Part shown: piece by piece, positions 9,947 through 17,370 of the stretch
Layout: each line of letters begins with the position of its first letter
Position numbering within the stretch: the first letter of the stretch is position 1
DNA from: Chloroflexi bacterium UBA4733
GTDB taxonomy: Bacteria > Chloroflexota > UBA4733
Direction of reading: 5' to 3'
Assembly: GCA_002404055.1 (NCBI GenBank)
Contig: DHIZ01000074.1
Location: 9,890 to 51,063 of the forward strand
Length of the DNA stretch: 41,174 nt
Notes under the pieces: model-generated
Database searches by the model: none
What the model was told of the DNA's origin: nothing
What the model saw: the letters and a program-made list of their open reading frames with translations, nothing else
Translations under genes and position numbers: made by a program

Positions 9947-9952
9947 CCGCGC

Positions 9953-10912
9953 TTACCTCGGCAGCTCGTCAACCTGCCCGGCCGCCCCTTGCATAATGGT
10001 GTCGATCCGCTGGAGGACGTTCGGCCTGAGCAGTACGTCCAGCGCCTTGACATTCTCCTCGATCTCCGCCGGGCGGCGGGTACCGGAGAGGGCGACCGAC
10101 ACCAGCGGGTCGCGCAAGACCCAGGCGACGGCCATTGGCGCCAGGCCGATGCCGAGCTCCTGGGCCAGCCCGCCCAGTTGTTCGACCACCGCGACGTTCT
10201 GAGGGAAGTTGTCCGGCGTGAACAACGACTGCCCGAAGATCATGCCCTGCCTGCGCCAATCGCGCTCGTCGAAGGCGGTGTTGCGGGTAAAGGCCCCAGT
10301 GAGCAGCCCGTGCGCCATTGGCCCGTAGGCCATGACGCCGAGTCCCAGCTCGCTTGCCGTGGCGAACATGTGCCGTTCCCAGCGGCGGTCGAACAGGTTG
10401 TAGCCCACCTGGTTGGTGATGATCGGCGCGTAGCGCTTCGCCTCGTGCAACATGGCCGGGTGAAAGTTGGAGACGCCGATATACCTGGCCTTGCCGGTTT
10501 TCTGTACGTCGACGAGGGCGCGCATCGACTCCTCGATGGGCGTCTCCGGGTCCGGCCAGTGCTGCAACAGGAGGTCCACATAGTCCATGTTGAGCGACAT
10601 CAGGCTGGCGTCCACGTCGTTCATGATCGATTGGTAGCGGCTGTCGCGGCGCGGCTTTTGGCCTGCTCGTGTTGGCAGGCCACACTTTGTGACCACGATT
10701 GCTTCGCTGCGTCGCGAGCCGAGCGCCCGCCCCAGCAGTTCCTCCGACTGGCCGGCGCCATAGCCGCGCGCCGTGTCGAAGAGTGTCACGCCAAGGTCCA
10801 GGGCCCGCCCGACCGCCGCTAAGATTTCGCTCTCCTCAAAAGACCCGTAACTCCCGCCGATCTCCCAGGCGCCATAGCCAATCGCCGAGACCGTCAGGTC
10901 GGAATTGCCCAT
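9953..10912 (-). CDS. Aldo/keto reductase
   Basis: This 319-residue NADPH-dependent oxidoreductase has the AKR catalytic tetrad Asp46, Tyr51, Lys76 and His118, seen in LFDTARGYG, VVTKCG and LLLQHWPDP. C-terminal cofactor-binding segments such as VALSGTRRPAEIEENV are intact. The substrate is unknown. The start is odd. AKRs of this group usually begin with four or five residues of the pattern M-x-Y-R-x before the MGNSDLTVS found here. Upstream in frame the DNA reads ATG TAG TAT CGG CAG ATG, so the expected N-terminus is there but its second codon is an amber stop. The AGGATTGAG ribosome site is spaced for the upper ATG (10927). I annotate the lower ATG 10912. Confidence 0.88.
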   Translation of the reverse strand: MGNSDLTVSAIGYGAWEIGGSYGSFEESEILAAVGRALDLGVTLFDTARGYGAGQSEELLGRALGSRRSEAIVVTKCGLPTRAGQKPRRDSRYQSIMNDVDASLMSLNMDYVDLLLQHWPDPETPIEESMRALVDVQKTGKARYIGVSNFHPAMLHEAKRYAPIITNQVGYNLFDRRWERHMFATASELGLGVMAYGPMAHGLLTGAFTRNTAFDERDWRRQGMIFGQSLFTPDNFPQNVAVVEQLGGLAQELGIGLAPMAVAWVLRDPLVSVALSGTRRPAEIEENVKALDVLLRPNVLQRIDTIMQGAAGQVDELPR

Positions 10913-11020
10913 CTGCCGATACTACATCGCTCAATCCTACCCACTGCTGTACAGACGTTTCAGGAACCATCGTAGGGCGGCGGCCGCGCCGTGTCCAATG
11001 GCCTATCGGGGTTGGTCGCG

Positions 11021-11210
11021 CCGCAACGTTTTGCATAGCTGGCAAGCATGCGATGCGCCGCGAGGTACAGGGCCGCGATTGCGATCGGCGGCCAAGTTAA
11101 CGTGGCGACTGCGGTCGCGTTCTGAACCGTCGACGGCAAATCCATGCGACCGCAGTCGCCCTCGTCGCTTGGCCGCCGATCGCAATCGCGGCCCTGTACC
11201 TCGCGGCGCA
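11021..11210. repeat. Nested palindromic repeat element, copy 1
   Basis: Two perfect 43-base inverted arms lie at 11054-11096 and 11168-11210. Inside them a second perfect 15-bp pair lies at 11104-11118 and 11146-11160, and at the centre is the self-complementary CCGTCGACGG (11127-11136). The flank CCGCAACGTTTTGC (11021-11034) also recurs, inverted, next to the second copy near 34.1 kb. The right arm ends one base before the stop codon of the methyltransferase on the minus strand, so a transcript of that gene would fold into a very long hairpin. It is REP- or MITE-like, and no coding capacity is convincing. Confidence 0.85.
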
Positions 11211-11211
11211 C

Positions 11212-11931
11212 TTATCCCGGCTTCTCGGCAACGACGATGACCTGGTAGCCAATCCAAGAGAGCCAGCCCGCGCCGAACCAATCGTCAATGCGCCGCAGCC
11301 GGGACGGATGCCCGGGCAAAAACCACTCGAACGGAGCGGACGGCGTGAAGCCGGAGTAGGCTACCGGGCGAAGGCCGGCGTTCCGAAGAAGACGCGCCAG
11401 ACCGGGCCTGGTGAAGCTCCGTTCTGGATAGGCAAGAAAGCGCGGCCCGGTTCGCCACTTGTGGTACGTAAGGAGCAAATGGAATAGGTTCGGCGTCGAG
11501 ATCACCACGCGTCCGCCGGGCCGGCAGACTCGGGCGTGCTCCTGAACGATCATCGGAATGCGGCGGCCGAAGTGCTCGATCACGCCATCAGACAGGACGC
11601 AATCAAAGCTGCCATCGGCGAACGGCAGACGCAAGCCATCGCCGCGCACGATGCCCGCCTCCACGCCGGCCGCGCGGGCCACCAGTCGAGCGTAGCGAGT
11701 CGCGTCGACGGTGATATCCAGGCCGACGCAGTGCGCAGCACAATCGCGTGCTGCCAGCACAGTCAGGCGTCCCGACCCGCAACCAATCTCCAGCACTCGA
11801 GCGCCATTGGGCACGTGGGCGCGGAAACTCTGCCACATCGAGCGCGTCCAGTGCGTCTGCAGCCGCGCCAATGGATCGTCGGCGTAGTCGAATTGCCAGT
11901 TGATGTTGCCGGCTGTCGCGGTCTCCTGCAC
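11212..11931 (-). CDS. Class I SAM-dependent methyltransferase
   Basis: This is a 239-residue methyltransferase of the Methyltransf_11 type. Motif I is VLEIGCGSGRLTVL (about 46-59), followed by an acidic GLDI at the end of strand 2, GDGLRLPFADGSFDCVLSDGVIEHF for motifs II-III, and VCRPGGRVVISTPN. The start is GTG 11931 with GGGAG placed 9-12 bases upstream. It faces away from a Wzx-like flippase and stands in a polysaccharide cluster, so methylation of a glycan or lipid intermediate is a reasonable inference; the acceptor is unknown. Its TAA stop abuts the palindromic repeat at 11054-11210, which may terminate or stabilise its transcript. Confidence 0.87.
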   Translation of the reverse strand: MQETATAGNINWQFDYADDPLARLQTHWTRSMWQSFRAHVPNGARVLEIGCGSGRLTVLAARDCAAHCVGLDITVDATRYARLVARAAGVEAGIVRGDGLRLPFADGSFDCVLSDGVIEHFGRRIPMIVQEHARVCRPGGRVVISTPNLFHLLLTYHKWRTGPRFLAYPERSFTRPGLARLLRNAGLRPVAYSGFTPSAPFEWFLPGHPSRLRRIDDWFGAGWLSWIGYQVIVVAEKPG

Positions 11932-12058
11932 GATACATCTCCCGACCTATCAGTCCTGCCTTGCCAAGCTTCCTGCCCCGTCAACGGTAACATATTCGCG
12001 GCGGGGACCTGCCGTCTCCTCGAAGGGAGACTTTTGTGCCCGGTATACGTCTGCTCTG

Positions 12059-13465
12059 ATGATTCGCAACGCCGGTTTCCTGCTGCTTACTGAGGCGATT
12101 GTGCGGCTCGCTGCACTGGCACTGTCGATCGCTATCGCTCGGCTCGTGGGCAGCACTGGCTATGGGCAGTATGTCTACGCCCTCGCCTACGTCGGCCTTT
12201 ATGCCGCCGTTGCCGACTTCGGCACTCACCGTTACCTGACGCGGGCCATCGCGCGGGAGCGCCAGGCAGCGTCTCGCCTGTTGACGACTGTGCTGACAGC
12301 GAAGAGTGTGGTGCTGTTACCGAGCCTGATGGCTGCAGTGGCGCTCACGGCGCTGCAGCCGGCGTCGGACCGGCCTCTCCTGCTGCTGTTCCTGGCCGCC
12401 GGCACTGCCCAATCGCTGGCCGGTCTGCTGCGCGCCCTGTTCTACGGTTTTGAGCGCATGGAGTTGGATACCATCAGCCGGTTGGCCGAGCGCGCGGTGG
12501 CCATCGGCGGCGCCCTGCTGGCGCTGCTGATCGGTCGTGGTTTGCTCGGTGTCGGCGTCGCCTTACTGGTTGCCGGGATGCTGGACCTTGGCCTGGTGAG
12601 TGTGCTGACGCTGCGCAACTTCGCGCGGCCAGCAAGAGCGGCGCCCTGGCGTGCAGTCGTGCCGGCGCTGCGCGGCGCCCTGCCACTCGGGCTATTCGGC
12701 CTCACATTGTCACTATATAGTGGCCTGCCGCTTTACCTGCTCAAGGCCTGGCAGGGGACGGCCGCCGCCGGCCAGTACGGTGCAGCGGCAACGCCGGTGT
12801 TCGCGCTGATCCCCTTGCCCGTTACCGTCGCAGCGGCCGCTCTGCCCGTCTTCACGCGACTGGCTGCGACGGACCGCGCCGCGCTCCAGGCCACCTTCGG
12901 GCTGCTGCTGCGCTTGTTCTGTCTGGCAGGCCTGGTGGTGGCGCCGGGCGTGATGATCGTGGCCCCCGCTGTTGTGCAATTGATCTACGGTTCCGCCTTC
13001 AGCGAAGCAGGGCAGGCACTCCGCATCCTCGCCATCGGCCTGCTCGGCGCGTTCCCCCTTCAGGTCTGCGTCAACCTCCTGGTGGCAACCGGCGCGCAAC
13101 GGCGGGTGCTCCAGATCGACGTCGCAGCGCTGGTGTGGCAGTGTGTCGTCGATGTCGTCGCTATTCCCCGCTGGGGGGTCGAAGGAGCGGCCTGGGGCAC
13201 AGCCAGTGCGGAACTGCTGGTGGCCGCGCTATTTATTAGCGCGGCATTCCGTGTTGCCGGCCGGCCGCCGCTGGCCCCGCTCCTCCGTGCTCTGCCGGCG
13301 ACAGCGGGCATGGCCGCGGTCGCCATCCCGTTGTTGCGCTTCGGGCTACTGCCCGCGATTGCCGGCGGCGCGGGCGCCTACGGGGCGCTCTTCCTGGTGC
13401 TCCGCGTCATGAGCAAGGAGGAACTTCAGACGGCGCTAACACTGCTCCGACGGCGTGCCGGTTGA
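12059..13465 (+). CDS. Wzx-like polysaccharide flippase (MATE/MVF superfamily)
   Basis: The 468-residue polytopic protein has about 12-14 hydrophobic helices and matches the length of Wzx/RfbX oligosaccharide-lipid flippases. Features typical of the family are AIARLVGSTGYGQYVYALAY near the N-terminus, FGTHRYLTRAIAR, LYLLKAWQGTAAAGQYGAA at the start of the second half, and VQLIYGSAFSEAG. It would move undecaprenyl-linked repeat units across the membrane. ATG 12059 was chosen because homologous sequence begins there. The nearest purine-rich site, GAAGGGAG, is 28 bases upstream and too far, so initiation may be weak. Neighbouring methyltransferases and glycosyltransferases support a surface-glycan role. 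Confidence 0.87.
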   Translation: MIRNAGFLLLTEAIVRLAALALSIAIARLVGSTGYGQYVYALAYVGLYAAVADFGTHRYLTRAIARERQAASRLLTTVLTAKSVVLLPSLMAAVALTALQPASDRPLLLLFLAAGTAQSLAGLLRALFYGFERMELDTISRLAERAVAIGGALLALLIGRGLLGVGVALLVAGMLDLGLVSVLTLRNFARPARAAPWRAVVPALRGALPLGLFGLTLSLYSGLPLYLLKAWQGTAAAGQYGAAATPVFALIPLPVTVAAAALPVFTRLAATDRAALQATFGLLLRLFCLAGLVVAPGVMIVAPAVVQLIYGSAFSEAGQALRILAIGLLGAFPLQVCVNLLVATGAQRRVLQIDVAALVWQCVVDVVAIPRWGVEGAAWGTASAELLVAALFISAAFRVAGRPPLAPLLRALPATAGMAAVAIPLLRFGLLPAIAGGAGAYGALFLVLRVMSKEELQTALTLLRRRAG

Positions 13466-13733
13466 GGGGGTGAGGTAGCAACCGCGTGCCTACTGCGCGG
13501 CCGGCTCCGGCCAGGCGAGGAGCGCGGCCAGTGACCAACGAACCGTGAGCGCGCGCGCATCTTCCAGCAGTTTTGCCCACGCCCTGGCGCCGAGGAGATC
13601 CCGTCATATCAGCTCCAGGTATCACCGCGTGGATCTCGCTAATGCCGGATGCGCTATCATGCCAGCCAGCAACCCATACTATGCAGCGGCCGGACGAGCC
13701 GCATCACTCCCCCAGCACGGAAGGAGCACCACG
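13466..13733. other. Intergenic region without recognisable gene
   Basis: These 268 bases between the flippase and the mini-ORF hold no open frame with a recognisable product, no RNA gene and no strong hairpin. A TATCAT hexamer occurs near 13660 but lacks a matching -35 element. Confidence 0.4.
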
Positions 13734-13790
13734 ATGGCCGCACCAACCGTCCTGACCGGCGTCCTGCCGCACCCGCGCATGCTAGGCTGA
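13734..13790 (+). CDS. Mini-ORF (18 codons) upstream of Uma2 gene
   Basis: ATG 13734 is preceded by an excellent AAGGAG with 7-base spacing and encodes 18 residues (MAAPTVLTG...RMLG) before TGA 13788-13790. The Uma2 gene starts 24 bases later. It could be a leader peptide coupled to the Uma2 gene or the decayed 5' end of a former gene. Only the ribosome site supports translation. Confidence 0.35.
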   Translation: MAAPTVLTGVLPHPRMLG

Positions 13791-13814
13791 GGGACACCGC
13801 AGCGGGAGGTTTCT

Positions 13815-14654
13815 ATGAGCGTTGACACAGCACGGCTGGTATCATCGGCGCTACTCGATCCCATATATCGGGATGATGAGGAGCAGGACGAGCCGTTGGC
13901 AGGCCAGGATCATCGCTTCACCATCGACGCTATCTATTACGCGCTCAACAACCGCCTCGCCGGTGAGCGATGCTTCGTGGCGGCCGAGTTGCGCGTCCAC
14001 CGCAATCCCCACGATCTCCGCGAGTACAAGGAACCCGATGTACTGGTGGCGCTCGGCGTACACGACCGGGTACGGGAACGCTACGTGATTCCTGAGGAGG
14101 GCAAAGCCCCGGACCTGGTGGTGGAAGTGCTCTCGCCCAGTTCCCTCGAGAACAGCGACCTCGACGATAAAAAGAAGTGGTATGCCAAGGAGGGGGTGCG
14201 GGAATACGTGGTGGTGGACCCCTCCGGCAAGTTCGCGGAGTTGGGTCCACGCCTGCAGCGCTTCTGGTTGCCATCCGGCGACAAGGTTCCGGCCGACACA
14301 GCGGACGATGACGGCATCCTGCGCAGCCGGTTGATCCCCTTTGGGCTGCTGGTGCTGGACGAGTGGGTGCGCGTGGTAGACCTGGTGACGGGCGAGGTGC
14401 TGCCGACGCCGAAAGAGAGCGAGCTGCGGCGGTTGCAAGCGGAGCGGGAAGCGCGGGAGGCTCTGGCGCGCGCCTGGGAAGCAGACCTGCTGACCGAGCG
14501 TGCCCAAGAGCAGGCCGACCAGGCGCGTCAGCAGACGCGAGTGGCCCAAGAGCAGGCCGATCAGGCGCGCCAGCAGGCGCGGGTGGCCGAGGAACGTTCG
14601 GCCGGACTGGAAGCAGAACTGGCACGCCTGCGGCGGCTGCTCGATGAGCGTTAG
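13815..14654 (+). CDS. Uma2-family (DUF820) PD-(D/E)XK nuclease-like protein with coiled-coil tail
   Basis: The 279-residue protein has a Uma2/DUF820 restriction-endonuclease fold at residues 30-190. Candidate metal-binding residues are Asp75 (EPDVLV), Asp100 and Glu104 (PDLVVEVLSP), with Lys in DDKKKWY and the closing strand EYVVVDP. ATG 13815 follows GGGAGG. After residue 200 comes a long charged coiled coil that contains a tandem 14-residue repeat (AQEQADQARQQ-RV). Uma2 proteins are abundant in cyanobacteria and Chloroflexota; their biological role is unsettled and a link to mobile DNA is only a conjecture. A second, tail-less Uma2 gene lies at 25896-26516. Confidence 0.87.
   Translation: MSVDTARLVSSALLDPIYRDDEEQDEPLAGQDHRFTIDAIYYALNNRLAGERCFVAAELRVHRNPHDLREYKEPDVLVALGVHDRVRERYVIPEEGKAPDLVVEVLSPSSLENSDLDDKKKWYAKEGVREYVVVDPSGKFAELGPRLQRFWLPSGDKVPADTADDDGILRSRLIPFGLLVLDEWVRVVDLVTGEVLPTPKESELRRLQAEREAREALARAWEADLLTERAQEQADQARQQTRVAQEQADQARQQARVAEERSAGLEAELARLRRLLDER
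14502..14585 (+). repeat. 42-bp tandem repeat within Uma2 coiled coil
   Basis: Two 42-base units (14502-14543 and 14544-14585) differ at only a few positions and encode the same 14 residues apart from one Thr/Ala change. A third, diverged unit starts at 14586. The unit length is a multiple of seven codons, so gain or loss would keep the heptad register. Confidence 0.8.
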
Positions 14655-14875
14655 TGATGACGTGGTGAGGCTGCCCCGGGACTGGCGAGGGGCGATTGCC
14701 CGTTGACGGCCAAGAGAACCCTTCATCTCCAGCGGCCTTGTCGCTTGATCTCGATGAAGATGGTCTGCCGCTCAGGTCTCCGGTCGTCTGCAGTCCGTTG
14801 AACGGTTCCGCGCCTGTCTCCGTGACGGGCAGCAGGTCGCAGCCGCGGGTTTCCACCAAATCTACGAGGGAACGC

Positions 14876-14947
14876 ATGGAGATTGTCAACGTGTACGAGG
14901 AGGTCGGCAGCTACCGAGCGACCGTCGAGTTGTGCGGGACCAGTTGA
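14876..14947 (+). pseudogene. N-terminal scrap of IS21-type transposase (IstA)
   Basis: ATG 14876 follows GAGGGA and encodes 23 residues, including IVNVYEEVGSYRAT and ELCGT, before TGA. This resembles the N-terminal helix-turn-helix of IS21/IstA-like transposases, where the pattern Y-x-x-x-GS-[YF]-RA-x-A-x-x-C-G-x-[TS] is usual. The rest of the protein and any IstB ATPase are missing, so it looks like a remnant left at the edge of a decayed element. The 220 bases before it (14655-14875) hold nothing I recognise and may include the old IS end. Confidence 0.35.
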
Positions 14948-14959
14948 TCACCCGAACCC

Positions 14960-15169
14960 TCAGCGTCGTGGGCGGGCTATGGGCTTCCGAGGTTTGACGG
15001 CAACGCTGGTAAAGCCGAAGAAGCGACCGACGGCACGCATCGCCCGGGTGAGCAGCCAGAGCACCGCGATGAACAGCCAGACGGGCCAGAGGTAACGTAC
15101 GGCGACGAGGCCGGCGAACAGCGCGTGGAACAGTCCACCCGCCAGGCCGGAGGTCAGTTGAGTCGGCAC
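14960..15169 (-). CDS. Possible small membrane protein downstream of GT2
   Basis: The frame ending at 14960 encodes a plausible membrane segment (GLVAVRYLWPVWLFIAVL) and a basic tail (VKPRKPIARPRR). GTG 15169 is the nearest usable start, TTG 15181 another; neither has a clear ribosome site. The frame is also open through the end of the GT2 gene. The hydrophobic stretch is too protein-like to ignore. It could be a small separate gene, or a C-terminal extension of the glycosyltransferase cut off by a frameshift near 15231. Confidence 0.35.
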   Translation of the reverse strand: MPTQLTSGLAGGLFHALFAGLVAVRYLWPVWLFIAVLWLLTRAMRAVGRFFGFTSVAVKPRKPIARPRR

Positions 15170-15230
15170 ACATGCATCCAAACGATACGGTGGGGGAAGC
15201 GCCAGATTTTCCAGTATAACCGGTGTTGTA

Positions 15231-16223
15231 TCACCAGCGTCCGCGCCAGGCAGGCACGACGGACTCGGCGGCAGCGCGTGCCCAGGTGCAGAGGTCGACG
15301 AGCGTATAGAGCAACAGCAAGGGCCAGCGACGCTTAGGGAACATGGCGCGGACTTCCGGCGGGCCGGCCTGGGTGTAGCCGATGCGTCGTTGCCAGCCCG
15401 TGAGCAGTGCGGCGACCCAGAGCAGCAGCGCCGGTCGGCGCAGCCGCCCAGGGGCCAGGGGCAGCAGCACGAACACGCTGCCCACCAGCATGGGTTGGAT
15501 GCCCTGGCGCACCACGTTCCAATCGCCGAAGCGCCGCCCCACCAGCACGAGGTTGCGCAGCCAGCGGGAGCGCTGGCGGCTGTAGTCGCGCAGGTTCGTC
15601 GCCAGACCCACAGGCATGCGGCTGGTGCGGACAAAGCGGATGCTGACACCAACCTGCCGCAGTTTGCAGGCCAACACGTAGTCGGTGCCGGTACGCGCTT
15701 CCCAGTTGAAGCTGCCGGCGCGCAGCGCAGCCTGCCGCGTCAGTGCAGTGTTGCTGCCGAGCATGCCGGGCGACGAGTCGGGGATGGCGGCGTTACCGGC
15801 GACTTCCAGTGCCCACTGGTAGGCGATGATAGGCAGCGACCGCAGTTCCGGCAACGGCTCACGTGTCCCTGTGGCGGCCTCGACCTCGCCCGCCAGAATT
15901 GGAGCGAGCGTGGCGCTGATCGCCTCCTCCGCCAGTCGAGCGTCGGCATCGGACAGGAACAGCAGAGCGCCGCGACAGGCCTGGAAGCTCCGCTCGAGCG
16001 CGCGTTGCTTCCCTTCGCCGGGATGCTGCTCCAGAACGATGATGTCGTCCGCAGCATGGCGCAACGCCTCCTCGTAGCTCCCGTCCGGCCCGCCCGCGCA
16101 CAACACCAGTTCCCGCGGCTGGTAGTCGAGGGCCCGAAAGAAAGCGACCAGCGTCGTTATGTGCCGCCGTTCCTTCCAGACCGGTACGAGCACGCTCAGG
16201 AGCGGTTTCGCGGTGTGTTGCAC
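15231..16223 (-). CDS. Family 2 glycosyltransferase, membrane-anchored
   Basis: This 330-residue inverting GT-A enzyme starts at GTG 16223 behind GGAGG with 7-base spacing; an open extension to 16316 has no family features. The nucleotide-binding start is LLSVLVPVWKER, the metal-binding DxD-type site is FLSDADARL, the acceptor region is GMLGSNTALTR with GTDYVLACKLRQ, and QRSRWLRN is the Q-x-x-R-W motif of processive or lipid-linked GT2 enzymes. Hydrophobic helices follow (MLVGSVFVLLPLAP and RRWPLLLLYTLVDL), as in ceramide-glucosyltransferase-like proteins. It probably adds a sugar to a lipid carrier at the inner face of the membrane. It is divergent from the FkbM gene. Confidence 0.87.
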   Translation of the reverse strand: MQHTAKPLLSVLVPVWKERRHITTLVAFFRALDYQPRELVLCAGGPDGSYEEALRHAADDIIVLEQHPGEGKQRALERSFQACRGALLFLSDADARLAEEAISATLAPILAGEVEAATGTREPLPELRSLPIIAYQWALEVAGNAAIPDSSPGMLGSNTALTRQAALRAGSFNWEARTGTDYVLACKLRQVGVSIRFVRTSRMPVGLATNLRDYSRQRSRWLRNLVLVGRRFGDWNVVRQGIQPMLVGSVFVLLPLAPGRLRRPALLLWVAALLTGWQRRIGYTQAGPPEVRAMFPKRRWPLLLLYTLVDLCTWARAAAESVVPAWRGRW

Positions 16224-16482
16224 GTCGTTACCTCCAAGACCGGACTCCCACGCAGCCACTATAACCGAGGTAATTGAGCACAGCGTGAAGCCGCGCACGA
16301 TACCGCTATAACACAAACGGAGATGCTTTCGCCCCTCACAGGTTGTCCACCCATAACGGGTGGCGGCAAGGGCGGTTGGTCATCGGGCCCATACGCTGCT
16401 ACTCTGTGTAGAGTGTAGAGTAGGGAGTCGGCGCGTCAGCCCAACCCACAATCGGACCAGGGAATCGGTAAGGAGGAGGTCC

Positions 16483-17370
16483 TTGCGTTCACTTGCGCCT
16501 GTTGGATTTGCCATCCGGGCGGCGCCGAACCGGCGTATCCAGCTTGCACTTGCCGATCTTGCGGTGCGGCTGTTGCGGCCACAGGGAAGTGTCACCGCTC
16601 GTTTGCATGCGGGCTTTCGCATGCACCTCAATGTGAGCGACCGCTTCCAGGCCCAGATGTACGTGCTCCGCACCTACGAACCGGCAGCGACGCGGCTCAT
16701 CGGGAGACTGCTCCAGTCTGGCGATGTCTTCATTGATGGTGGCGCCAATATCGGCTACTTTACCTTGCTGGGAGCCGTTTGTGTCGGCATTGCGGGAGCG
16801 GTTCACTGCTTCGAACCGGTGCCGGTGACTGTCGCCGCACTTGATGCGAATATCGCCCTCAATGGCTTTGCCAATGTTCTTCGGAATCAGGTCGCGCTAA
16901 GCGAATCCAATGTCCCGCTCTCTCTGGAAATCCCGCTGGATACACGCACCGGAACCGCCGCCTACTGGGGGGCTACGAGCGTACGCATGCAGCGCGGTGC
17001 CAGCGTCGATGTCGCGGCCTGCACGCTTGATGAATACGCGGCAGGCAAGGGGCTGACGAGCATCAAGCTGGTCAAGCTGGACCTGGAAGGCGGCGAAGCA
17101 GCGGCGATACGGGGAATGGAGCGTCTCCTTGGATCGCACGCCATTCGTTACCTCATCTGCGAATGCAACCAGTTTCTGTTGGCGGCAGCAGGCACGACGT
17201 TTGAAGCTCTTCGGCAGGACCTTGCCGCTGTGGGCTATCGTTGCTTCTGTCTCGATCACTCCGGTATCCCTCACCTGGTGGACTCGGCCATTGTGCCGGC
17301 TGACATGTCGGTGACGGACTACCTCTTTGCCGCTCCCGGTACTGACCCGGCGCAAGGAGGTACGCGATAA
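16483..17370 (+). CDS. FkbM-family methyltransferase
   Basis: The 295-residue SAM-dependent O-methyltransferase shows motif I as VFIDGGANIGYFTLLGA (about 82-98), HCFEPVPVTVAAL at strand 2, and the FkbM hallmark KLVKLDLEGGEAAAIRGME. The start is TTG 16483, chosen because a near-perfect GGAGGAGG lies 5 bases upstream; the frame is open to 16360 but lacks other good sites. In polysaccharide clusters such enzymes methylate sugar hydroxyls. The TAA stop overlaps the apparent start of the next gene (ATAA), so translation of the two is probably coupled. Confidence 0.88.
   Translation: MRSLAPVGFAIRAAPNRRIQLALADLAVRLLRPQGSVTARLHAGFRMHLNVSDRFQAQMYVLRTYEPAATRLIGRLLQSGDVFIDGGANIGYFTLLGAVCVGIAGAVHCFEPVPVTVAALDANIALNGFANVLRNQVALSESNVPLSLEIPLDTRTGTAAYWGATSVRMQRGASVDVAACTLDEYAAGKGLTSIKLVKLDLEGGEAAAIRGMERLLGSHAIRYLICECNQFLLAAAGTTFEALRQDLAAVGYRCFCLDHSGIPHLVDSAIVPADMSVTDYLFAAPGTDPAQGGTR

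Noticed and set aside
10905..11281. Several overlapping open frames on both strands around the 11.1 kb palindrome
   Set aside because: They read through the inverted repeat and so encode mirrored copies of the same peptides; none has a ribosome site or recognisable product.
16400..16426. GTAGAGT direct repeats upstream of the FkbM gene as an operator or CRISPR-like repeat
   Set aside because: Only two short adjacent copies, consistent with slippage; no array, spacers or cas genes in the window.
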